Part shown: positions 1 through 5,358 of the stretch, one piece after another
Position numbering within the stretch: position 1 is the stretch's first letter
How the letters are laid out: every line of letters starts with the position of its first letter
Origin: an uncultured Eubacteriaceae bacterium
GTDB lineage: Bacteria > Bacillota > Clostridia > Eubacteriales > Eubacteriaceae
DNA length: 6,388 nucleotides
Reading direction: 5' to 3'
Assembly (NCBI GenBank): GCA_947625585.1
Contig: CANQOZ010000070.1
Coordinates: forward strand, 1 to 6,388
Made by a program: the position numbers and the translations under genes
Notes under the pieces: model-generated
What the model saw: only the letters and a program-made list of their open reading frames with translations
Told to the model about the DNA's origin: nothing
Database searches by the model: none

Positions 1-11
1 CTTATTTTTAA

Positions 12-293
12 TTAATCTAAAGGAATTCCTTCTTTAACCAGTTTAATTGCTTCCTCAAAAGACAATCCTAATTCTTTTATTAGTAATTCAGCCATAGTCG
101 AGCGAGCTTCATTTTTAGCTTCGATTTTAGTATTATTAATTACTTCTTGAAAAACTTTTTCTTGATCATATATATCTGTTATAATTTGCACCGCTTCCCT
201 ATCTTTCTTTGTGAAATAATCTATAAAGATTTTTTTAATACCTTTTTCAATAAACGTTTTAAAAAATCGTAAGCTCCTATGTATTTTTATCAA
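12..293 (-). CDS. Hypothetical 93-aa protein, possibly C-terminal fragment of a Rpn/PD-(D/E)XK transposase-like protein
   Basis: I do not recognise this protein with certainty. It is a lysine- and glutamate-rich, mostly helical polypeptide. Its end (MAELLIKELGLSFEEAIKLV, about residues 67-86) resembles the charged helical tails of Rpn-family recombination-promoting nucleases/putative transposases. The catalytic PD-(D/E)XK core of such proteins would lie upstream and is absent. The frame opens shortly after a stop, the only usable start is TTG at 293, and the ribosome binding site (AGGG, 8 nt upstream) is weak. Together these points suggest a truncated remnant rather than a complete gene. It lies just downstream of the decayed acetyltransferase remnant, on the same strand. 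The Rpn assignment is an inference from general character, not from a diagnostic motif. A free-standing small unknown protein is the alternative. Confidence 0.35.
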   Translation of the reverse strand: MIKIHRSLRFFKTFIEKGIKKIFIDYFTKKDREAVQIITDIYDQEKVFQEVINNTKIEAKNEARSTMAELLIKELGLSFEEAIKLVKEGIPLD

Positions 294-384
294 TTGTCTA
301 TTCCCTATAGCTGAAAATTATAGTACTTATCAAAAAATTCGTCTTCAGAAATACTAGTAAATTAAAGAAGATTACACTAACTTT

Positions 385-558
385 TCAATTAAGAAAATTC
401 ATAAAATTTTTTTCTAAATCAAAAGCAGTTCTTTTAAGAAATCTTCCAACTCCTTTATTTTCAATATACTCAAAGTTAGATAAATAATCCTTTATTTCAT
501 CCGGCTTACTTTTAAAACGTTCAATTAATCATCGTAACGAGACAATATCAGATCTAAT
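385..558 (-). pseudogene. Decayed GNAT N-acetyltransferase remnant (module copy B)
   Basis: Reading in the frame that corresponds to the intact acetyltransferase of copy A gives LIERF, then DEIKDYLSNFE and GRFLKRTAFDLEKN. These align without gaps to LISKF, KILRDLLSTFK and NFLQKTAIFLEN in copy A. The equivalent start codon ATT at 556-558 is conserved, exactly 875 bp from the ATT of copy A, and is followed by AGA in both copies. An in-frame TGA at 529-531 interrupts the frame after nine codons, and a second TGA at 385-387 ends it before the glycine-rich acetyl-CoA site. The rest of the acetyltransferase cannot be found in any frame between here and 294. The remnant therefore encodes only the N-terminal helical region and should be inactive. 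It overlaps the end of the copy B small gene, as in copy A. Confidence 0.8.
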
Positions 559-707
559 AATTCAGCCTCTCTTTCTGGATCATAAACGTAATCCGGATTA
601 TCTAATTTAGGCGGGTTGACTTCTGCTTTCTTTGCTTCTTCAAAGAATTTCTTGACAGCTTCATCATTAGCTAAATAAAAGTCATTAAAGAATGAACTTA
701 TAGCCAT
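525..707 (-). CDS. 60-aa acidic small protein, candidate antitoxin (module copy B)
   Basis: This is a small acidic protein with a conserved N-terminus, MAISSFFNDFYL, followed by a helix-rich segment (DEAVKKFFEEAKKA), an NPP turn and a C-terminal helix ending LSRYDD. It is the paralogue of the small protein at 1400-1582: both are 60 residues, align without gaps and share about 33 identities by eye. The ATG at 707 is supported by GGAG 8 nt upstream. Its frame is fully intact even though its partner acetyltransferase is broken, so it may persist as an orphan antitoxin-like gene. I recognise the SSFFxDF-type N-terminus only as typical of small proteins preceding GNAT genes in Firmicutes. No ribbon-helix-helix or other DNA-binding domain is obvious. 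Function as an antitoxin is inferred from gene order and overlap. Confidence 0.7.
   Translation of the reverse strand: MAISSFFNDFYLANDEAVKKFFEEAKKAEVNPPKLDNPDYVYDPEREAELLDLILSRYDD
658..698. repeat. Direct repeat, copy B (partner 1533-1573)
   Basis: This 41-bp stretch within the 5' part of the small gene matches 1533-1573 with two mismatches (positions 668 and 669), including 29 identical bases (670-698 against 1545-1573). The offset is exactly 875 bp. It marks the best-preserved part of a tandem duplication of the small-protein/acetyltransferase module. Confidence 0.9.
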
Positions 708-763
708 AATTTCTTCTCCATTTCAAACAAAAAAATCTTCAGTTTAAACAAAAGGTTAATTGA

Positions 764-783
764 AACTCAAAACTATTTGAGTT
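764..783. repeat. Inverted repeat upstream of copy B small gene, possible operator
   Basis: AACTCAAA, a 4-nt spacer and TTTGAGTT form a perfect 8-bp inverted repeat centred at 773.5, which is 66.5 nt upstream of the small gene's start. The palindrome of copy A has its centre at exactly the same distance. It could be an operator for autoregulation or a small hairpin. Short AT-rich palindromes are common by chance, so the role is speculative. Confidence 0.4.
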
Positions 784-833
784 AAAGTTTTATCATCAAC
801 GAAATCTAAAGAGAGTAACAAAATCCTTAATAT

Positions 834-859
834 AAATTAAAATCCCCTCCCAGGAGGGG
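834..859 (-). terminator. Rho-independent terminator after the GNAT gene
   Basis: On the minus strand a GC-rich hairpin (CCCCTCC paired with GGAGGGG, bases 844-850 and 853-859) is followed by ATTTTAATTT. It begins about 13 nt after the acetyltransferase stop codon. The stem is the only GC-rich patch in this AT-rich region. It should end the copy A transcript, so copy B probably has its own promoter. Confidence 0.8.
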
Positions 860-872
860 CATAATTAAATAA

Positions 873-1433
873 TTATAAAAACTTTACTAATCTAATTAAA
901 TTATTATCAATATTTGTTAAGAATCTAATTTCCTTAAATCCATTATTTTTATAAAACTCAAGAAGTTTCTTATAAGGTTTACATTCTACTAAAACAAGTC
1001 TTTCTGGTAAAATTTGAATTGCAAGATTAATAAGTTTAAAAGCTGCTCTTAATAGAATATCACCAGTCACAGGATTTTCTTTAACATTAGAATTTTTTCC
1101 AAGTTGACCAATTAATATAGTGGACAATGGTTTAGGTTCATTAGAATAAGTAGTTCCACTAAATTTTTTATATTGTGTCTTCGAAATATCATTAGTAAAC
1201 CCGATGATTTTTATAGCCAAAGTGAAATAACCTAAAATAGTAGCATTTTTATCAAATAATAAAAACGTTCTTGCTCGTTTTATATTTTCTAAAAAGATAG
1301 CTGTTTTTTGTAGAAAATTCTCTATTTTTCTATCTTTTTCACATTTAAATGTAGATAAAAGATCCCTAAGAATTTTTGAATCACTTCCGAATTTAGAAAT
1401 TAGTTCTTGTAACGAGACGAGATTATATCTAAT
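873..1433 (-). CDS. GNAT-family N-acetyltransferase, candidate toxin (module copy A), apparent ATT start
   Basis: This is a 186-residue GCN5-related N-acetyltransferase, a family that moves the acetyl group of acetyl-CoA to an amine. The helical N-terminus reads LVSLQELISKF (residues 5-15). Strands ARTFLLF and ILGYFTLA follow (about 54-73), then the acyl-CoA loop GQLGKN (109-114), VECKPY (149-154) and the typical C-terminal FYKNNGF (160-166), whose Tyr161 is in the usual catalytic position. Length and order fit a complete GNAT. I chose ATT at 1431-1433 because AGGAGG lies 5 nt upstream and the frame is closed by TAG just beyond. No ATG, GTG or TTG occurs before codon 72; a TTG there (1220) would delete the first strands. 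The gene overlaps the preceding small gene by 34 nt in another frame. GNAT toxins such as TacT and AtaT acetylate aminoacyl-tRNAs, but target and toxicity here are inferred. Confidence 0.85.
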   Translation of the reverse strand: MRYNLVSLQELISKFGSDSKILRDLLSTFKCEKDRKIENFLQKTAIFLENIKRARTFLLFDKNATILGYFTLAIKIIGFTNDISKTQYKKFSGTTYSNEPKPLSTILIGQLGKNSNVKENPVTGDILLRAAFKLINLAIQILPERLVLVECKPYKKLLEFYKNNGFKEIRFLTNIDNNLIRLVKFL

Positions 1434-1582
1434 ATTTGCCTCCTACTTTCTGCATCAAAATCACATTCTGATTCTTCGAAAATAGGTGGATTTTCTTGAG
1501 CTTCTTTTAATCCTTCAAAAAATTCTTTTACTGCTTCATCATCTGCTAAATAAAAGTCATTAAAGAATGAACTAGTTGCCAT
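1400..1582 (-). CDS. 60-aa acidic small protein, candidate antitoxin (module copy A)
   Basis: This small acidic protein begins MATSSFFNDFYLADDEAVKE and continues through an NPP turn and an acidic stretch to a C-terminal helix ending DIISSRYKN. The ATG at 1582 has a perfect AGGAGG 5 nt upstream. Its last eleven codons and stop overlap the start of the acetyltransferase gene. The codons for Ser46-Arg47-Arg48 (AGT AGG AGG) double as the acetyltransferase's Shine-Dalgarno, so translation of the two is likely coupled. A short protein first and a slightly overlapping enzyme second is the common layout of type II toxin-antitoxin operons. Known GNAT toxins such as TacT and AtaT pair with ribbon-helix-helix (DUF1778-type) antitoxins, and this protein does not look like one. 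Antitoxin function is therefore an inference from context. Confidence 0.75.
   Translation of the reverse strand: MATSSFFNDFYLADDEAVKEFFEGLKEAQENPPIFEESECDFDAESRRQILDIISSRYKN
1439..1444 (-). promoter_or_regulatory. Shine-Dalgarno that sets the ATT start of the GNAT gene
   Basis: A perfect AGGAGG lies inside the small gene, followed by CAAAT and then ATT at 1433-1431. The spacing of 5 nt is the same as for the small gene's own AGGAGG and ATG. In copy B the matching site is the weaker AGAGG. Confidence 0.7.
1533..1573. repeat. Direct repeat, copy A (partner 658-698)
   Basis: This is the partner of the repeat at 658-698: 39 of 41 bases are identical. Both lie in the codons for the FFNDFYL region of the small proteins and are evidence of tandem duplication. 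Confidence 0.9.
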
Positions 1583-1642
1583 TATTTCCTCCTCGATGCT
1601 TATAATTTATCTATATTTTCAATTAATTACCTTTAATAAATT

Positions 1643-1654
1643 AACAAATTTGTT
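1643..1654. repeat. Palindrome upstream of copy A small gene, possible operator
   Basis: AACAAATTTGTT is a perfect 12-bp palindrome centred at 1648.5, 66.5 nt before the small gene's start. The centre is exactly 875 bp from that of the copy B inverted repeat, although the surrounding upstream DNA has diverged. Both share CAAA and TTTG half-sites. It could be an autoregulatory operator; chance is also possible in AT-rich DNA. I could not find a convincing -35/-10 pair in the 222 bp between 1583 and 1804. Confidence 0.4.
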
Positions 1655-1804
1655 TTAATCTGTTTTGTATCTTAAATCAGAATTTACAATCCAATATGAT
1701 TATTTAAAACAAAGCCTGAATTTCTTTTATAATAACCTATATTAAATTGCCGCTTTTTAAGATACTTCATAAGTATTTTCATATTTATATTCTAAAACCG
1801 ATTC

Positions 1805-3334
1805 CTAATCTTGTCTATTATAAGAATAATTAAAAACTCCAAGTTTCTTTAGTTCAGTAAACAATTTGTCAAATAACTTATTTATCTCCACTCTATCCTC
1901 GCCTTGTGGATAAGCAGATATTAATTCTTCACCATCTTCCAAATAGATTCCAAATTCATAACAAAGATAGGTGTTAACAATTCCTCTGAGTTTTAAGTTA
2001 TCAATAAGATAAGACGTAAATGCTCTAGCTAACATTTCAGGTATCGAACTCCAATACATCTTCCTTCTACCTTCAAATGTATCAAGCTTTATAGCATCTT
2101 TACTAAACTTACAATCTTCATCTAAGAGATATTGCACTAACTCTCTTAAGGATTTAACCATCGTCTGATTTTGCAGTGAAAATAAGTCGATCTCGTTTCC
2201 AAACAAAATAGATAAATAGTGGTCTAAGGCATGAAAGAACTCGTGGGCAAGATTACCTGCTCCCTTTAATCTACTTAAGTTAATAACACGGTAACTCGGC
2301 TCATATTGAGCTGCTTTAGTTCCACTCCCCCTAGCTCCAAATGCGATCGATAGACTGCCTCCAAGACTGATATCTTCACTTTTAAGTCCCAGTGCTAATG
2401 CTAAATCGGTAAAAGAATCATAAGCATAGTTGATGACTTCAACTCGCTCAGTCTGACTGATATAATTTCCAAACTGTCCACCGTATAAGTTAAACTGCTC
2501 TCTTAATTCTTCGGGTGTGATATCTCTCCCATTTCTATAATCAGGACCAGTTCGTTTTACAGATTTCAGATGTTCATATTGAATGCGTTTATACTTAGTT
2601 CTAGGTGAATGTTTTCCCTTAAGTTCTGCTTCTATTAAGTTGTTTTTGAATTCCTCAAACTCTTCCTCAGTTTTATTAATCGCTTCTAACTTCCTATCCA
2701 GGATGATTAAATAGCGGTTCTTATCAAAACTATGAATGTTTAAGTTGTTTTCAAATCGAACCTTATCTCGTCCGTCTCTTCCGATTATATAGAGTGTTTT
2801 ACCTACTCGGTCTAACTTAAAATCATGATTCTGTTTGACTTTCTTAAGTCTCTTATCCACTTGAATCGTAACCTTTTCTCTTTTAGTTAAACCAAATCCT
2901 TCATAATCCATCTGACTTCGAGTGAGTTCCCACATTTTAAGTCGTTTATAGAATAAAAGTTTGGGATTAAAACGAACTTCACCATGTTCACCTGAACGTT
3001 GAACAGTTTTAATGAGATCAATAGCCTCCTTCTCAGTTTCAATCTGTTCATTTATCTCTTTTAGAGTACATATTTGGTTAATAAAATCAGCTATTTCGTC
3101 TCTACTATCTGTTCTGAGTTTACTTCGAATACAGGAATAAAATTTTGAAAGTATAAAATTGACAAAGCGATCCCTACCCTCTATTACTGGGGTTGGCCAA
3201 AGCTTCTTCTTAGAGGTTTCTTTAATTAATAAATTGAGATTGACTTCTTCTAAATTTTCAGAGTTGAGTAAATAGTTAAATTTCTTGGCACCATAGATAA
3301 CGTGTCCAAAATCTTCATAGGTAGTTTCTTTCAT
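1805..3334 (-). CDS. LPD1-like domain protein with HExxH zincin-like motif
   Basis: This 509-residue, probably cytoplasmic protein has no signal peptide or membrane segment. Its N-terminus (YEDFGHVIYGAKK, then LWPTPV at about 45-50) recalls the start of polyvalent phage and plasmid proteins. Residues about 281-360 (YGGQFGNYISQTERVE, LGLKSEDISLGGSLSIAFGA, YRVINLSRLKGAG) match the LPD1 pattern. HEFFH (364-368) then gives a zincin HExxH site, and Glu433 in PEMLARAF is the likely third zinc ligand. All expected metal ligands are present, so the peptidase-like domain could be active. LPD1 proteins usually form part of very large proteins of mobile elements, with a proposed role in the conflict between element and host. 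Here the protein is short, free-standing and next to core genes. The start ATG has AGAGGA upstream. No substrate can be named from sequence. Confidence 0.8.
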   Translation of the reverse strand: MKETTYEDFGHVIYGAKKFNYLLNSENLEEVNLNLLIKETSKKKLWPTPVIEGRDRFVNFILSKFYSCIRSKLRTDSRDEIADFINQICTLKEINEQIETEKEAIDLIKTVQRSGEHGEVRFNPKLLFYKRLKMWELTRSQMDYEGFGLTKREKVTIQVDKRLKKVKQNHDFKLDRVGKTLYIIGRDGRDKVRFENNLNIHSFDKNRYLIILDRKLEAINKTEEEFEEFKNNLIEAELKGKHSPRTKYKRIQYEHLKSVKRTGPDYRNGRDITPEELREQFNLYGGQFGNYISQTERVEVINYAYDSFTDLALALGLKSEDISLGGSLSIAFGARGSGTKAAQYEPSYRVINLSRLKGAGNLAHEFFHALDHYLSILFGNEIDLFSLQNQTMVKSLRELVQYLLDEDCKFSKDAIKLDTFEGRRKMYWSSIPEMLARAFTSYLIDNLKLRGIVNTYLCYEFGIYLEDGEELISAYPQGEDRVEINKLFDKLFTELKKLGVFNYSYNRQD

Positions 3335-3370
3335 AAATCCTCTTAACTAACCTATGCTGTGTCCACCTTT

Positions 3371-3400
3371 ATTGTAAATTTATAACTTAAAATTAAACAA
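3371..3400 (-). promoter_or_regulatory. Possible sigma-A-type promoter for the LPD1 gene
   Basis: On the minus strand TTGTTT (3400-3395) and TACAAT (3376-3371) are separated by 18 nt and would give a leader of roughly 30 nt. The -35 match is weak (three of six bases) and the region is AT-rich, so this is tentative. The 153-bp gap between the divergent LPD1 and pyrophosphohydrolase genes holds nothing else I can support. Confidence 0.3.
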
Positions 3401-3487
3401 AACTTTTAAAAAATCTCAATATTGTTTAAGTTTGGTCAATTAAATGGGTAAAAAATTATTTAAAGAATATAGAGAGGCTAAGTTTGA

Positions 3488-3814
3488 ATGAAACACACCT
3501 ATAATAAATTAGTGCGAGACCGCATTCCTGATATTTTTGAAGAAAGCGGACGTGAAGTTGAATACAAGTTCTTAAGCGATTCCCAGGTTCTCCTGGCGTT
3601 ACAAGACAAGCTTCTCGAAAAAGCTCAAAAATTTGCAGAAGCACCCTCGGAAGCTGAAGTTTGCGAAATCTTTGAAGTTATAGACACCATTATCGATAAG
3701 TTCAATTATGAACAAATGTATATTGACTACTTGAGAATGAAAAATAGGGAAGTTAAAGGCGGCTACACGAAGAATGTATATTTAATATCCGTTGAAGACG
3801 AACCTACTAAATAA
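3488..3814 (+). CDS. MazG-like nucleoside triphosphate pyrophosphohydrolase family protein, degenerate metal site
   Basis: This 108-residue protein begins with the hallmark YNKLVRDRIPDI (residues 5-16) of small phosphoribosyl-ATP/NTP pyrophosphohydrolase-like proteins of the MazG superfamily. Length is normal for the group (about 100 aa), and the closing GGYTKNVYLISV (91-102) also fits. Such enzymes cleave nucleotides to the monophosphate and pyrophosphate using Mg2+ held by an EExxE and an ExxD motif on two helices. Here the first motif reads E44-K45-A46-Q47-K48, losing two of three acidic residues, and the second is E57-V-C-E60. Catalysis is therefore doubtful. The gene is alone on the plus strand, divergent from the LPD1 gene and convergent with proS. 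ATG at 3488 has GAGAGG 10 nt upstream, a long spacing, but no better in-frame start exists. Confidence 0.8.
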   Translation: MKHTYNKLVRDRIPDIFEESGREVEYKFLSDSQVLLALQDKLLEKAQKFAEAPSEAEVCEIFEVIDTIIDKFNYEQMYIDYLRMKNREVKGGYTKNVYLISVEDEPTK

Positions 3815-3846
3815 AAAGGACCTGCGAAATAAGCAGGCTCTTTTTT
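3813..3846. terminator. Bidirectional Rho-independent terminator between the pyrophosphohydrolase gene and proS
   Basis: CCTGC (3821-3825) pairs with GCAGG (3833-3837) around a 7-nt loop. After one mismatch the stem continues through GG/TC into A5 against T5-6. The A-run on the left and T-run on the right let it serve the plus-strand gene, whose stop codon it touches, and the minus-strand proS, which ends 28 bp away. Confidence 0.85.
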
Positions 3847-3873
3847 ATTCAATTTAAAATCAATAATTTCCAT

Positions 3874-5316
3874 TTAATAAGCTCTTGCAAAGTAAGCCAC
3901 TTCATCTGCATGTTTACCACAGTAAACACAAGTGTCTTCTTCAATGCCTTCCTTATTTTGGTCAAATGGAATACAGCGAAGAGTAGCACCAGTTTCATCT
4001 TTTATATGATCTTCACAGGCTTGATCTCCACACCACATAGCACGAACAAAGCCAGGATTTTCTTCTAAGTTTTCCTTGAATTCATCCATATTATTGGCTG
4101 CTGATGTCCTATTTTCCCTATGCTCTAGAGCTTTATTAAAGAGATTTTCTTGAACTTGATCTAAAAGTTCAATCAATTTTTCATCTAATTCATCTAAATC
4201 AACAGTAATTTTCTCACCCGTATCACGTCTAGCTAATACTGCCTGGTTATTTTTAAGATCTCTTGGACCAAGCTCAATACGTACTGGAACGCCTTTGAGT
4301 TCCCACTCATTAAATTTCCATCCAGGTGAGTTGTCTGTTTCATCAATCTGGATTCGGACTTTATCTTTAAGTCTATCCCTTAATTCATAAGCTTTATCAA
4401 GAACACCTTCTTTATTCATCTGGATAGGAATAATTACAGTTTGAATTGGTGCAATTTTAGGTGGTATGACAAGTCCGTTTTCATCACCATGAACCATAAT
4501 TAAAGCACCAATAACACGGGTACTAAATCCCCAACTTGTTTGGAATGGGTTTGTCTGTTCATTATTTCTATCTAAGAAAGTAACATCATAAGCACTTGTA
4601 AATTTTGTACCAAAGTTATGTGATGTTCCACTTTGTAGAGCTTGTCCATCATGCATTAAGGCTTCAACAGTATAGGTTTGTTCAGCCCCAGCAAAGGTTT
4701 CTTTAGGACTTTTCCTACCTGTTACAACTGGAACAGCCATATAGTCTTCAAGTATTTCCCTATAAATATCAAGCATCTTTAGAGTTTCCTCTTGAGCTTC
4801 TTCAGCTGTTTCGTGAAGTGTATGTCCTTCCTGCCAGAGGAATTCACTTGTTCTTAGGAATGGTCTTGTGGTCTTCTCCCACCTAACAACAGAACACCAT
4901 TGATTATAAAGGAATGGAAGCTGTCTGTAGGAATTTAACCATTTACCATACATTGTAGTAATAAGGGTTTCAGATGTTGGTCTAACTACTAAACGTTCAT
5001 TTAGTTCCTTATCTCCTCCCTTAGTTACCCAAGCAACCTCTGGAGCAAAACCTTCAACGTGTTCCTTTTCCTTCTCAAGTAGAGTTTCAGGAATCAGGAG
5101 CGGAAAATACATATTTTGATGACCTGTTTCCTTAAAACGATTATCTAGTGCATCTTGGATGTTTTCCCATATAGCAAACCCGTATGGTTTAATTACCATG
5201 AACCCTTTTACAGGTGAGTAATCAGCTAAATCAGCTTTCCTAATGATATCGGTATACCATTGTGGGAAATTTTCCTCCATGTTAGCTAGTTCTTTTTTTT
5301 GATTATTTTTTGCCAT
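3874..5316 (-). CDS. proS: Prolyl-tRNA synthetase, archaeal/eukaryote-like short type
   Basis: This enzyme charges tRNA-Pro with proline in the cytoplasm. The 480-residue length and layout fit the type without an editing insertion. The class II catalytic core carries motif 1 around KPYGFAIWENI (43-53) to YFPLLIP (70-76), VVRPTSET (110-117), and motif 2 region RWEK through RPFLRTSEFLWQEGHT (145-166). Motif 3 is GFSTRVIGAL (263-272) followed by HGDENGLVIPP. An anticodon-binding domain follows (about 288-400). The C-terminal domain has WCGDQAC (428-434) and CVYC (463-466), a likely zinc site, and the chain ends in the usual Tyr. The ATG at 5316 follows GTAGG. The gene starts only 42 bp after rplL, and that gap is filled by a strong terminator. 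Transcription must therefore come from read-through or from a promoter inside rplL. Confidence 0.97.
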   Translation of the reverse strand: MAKNNQKKELANMEENFPQWYTDIIRKADLADYSPVKGFMVIKPYGFAIWENIQDALDNRFKETGHQNMYFPLLIPETLLEKEKEHVEGFAPEVAWVTKGGDKELNERLVVRPTSETLITTMYGKWLNSYRQLPFLYNQWCSVVRWEKTTRPFLRTSEFLWQEGHTLHETAEEAQEETLKMLDIYREILEDYMAVPVVTGRKSPKETFAGAEQTYTVEALMHDGQALQSGTSHNFGTKFTSAYDVTFLDRNNEQTNPFQTSWGFSTRVIGALIMVHGDENGLVIPPKIAPIQTVIIPIQMNKEGVLDKAYELRDRLKDKVRIQIDETDNSPGWKFNEWELKGVPVRIELGPRDLKNNQAVLARRDTGEKITVDLDELDEKLIELLDQVQENLFNKALEHRENRTSAANNMDEFKENLEENPGFVRAMWCGDQACEDHIKDETGATLRCIPFDQNKEGIEEDTCVYCGKHADEVAYFARAY

Positions 5317-5326
5317 TTTTACCTAC

Positions 5327-5349
5327 AAAAAAAGTCCCGTTTAGGGACT
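5327..5349 (-). terminator. Rho-independent terminator between rplL and proS
   Basis: On the minus strand AGTCCC, a 5-nt loop and GGGACT (bases 5349-5333) are followed by a run of T (to 5327). It ends 9 nt after the rplL stop codon, and its T-run stops about 10 nt before the proS ATG, abutting the proS ribosome binding site. Confidence 0.9.
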
Positions 5350-5358
5350 ATGGTGTAA

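Noticed and set aside
294..384. Continuation of the copy B acetyltransferase in a shifted frame
   Set aside because: I translated all three minus-strand frames and found neither the GYFTLA strand nor the GQLGKN loop; the region appears deleted rather than merely frameshifted.
708..833. Possible small RNA or extra gene between the two modules
   Set aside because: No open frame with a ribosome binding site and no GC-rich fold apart from the terminator after the acetyltransferase; only the 764-783 inverted repeat stands out.
658..1573. Two repeat units considered as a CRISPR or insertion sequence
   Set aside because: There are only two units, lying inside paralogous coding sequence 875 bp apart, with no spacers, terminal inverted repeats or transposase; gene duplication explains them.
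1759..1779. Inverted repeat ATACTT-cat-AAGTAT downstream of the LPD1 gene, considered as its terminator
   Set aside because: The stem is entirely A/T apart from two G/C pairs and one wobble, and on the minus strand it is followed by CTTAAAAA rather than a T-run. It is too weak to call a terminator.
1583..1804. Promoter for the copy A small gene
   Set aside because: Several TTG-like and TATAAT-like hexamers occur, but none pairs at 16-18 nt with adequate matches on both sides; the region is too AT-rich to decide.
3456..3644. 62-codon minus-strand open frame
   Set aside because: It lies antisense to the well-supported MazG-like gene, has low-complexity Phe/Leu/Cys composition and no recognisable protein character; it is a shadow frame.
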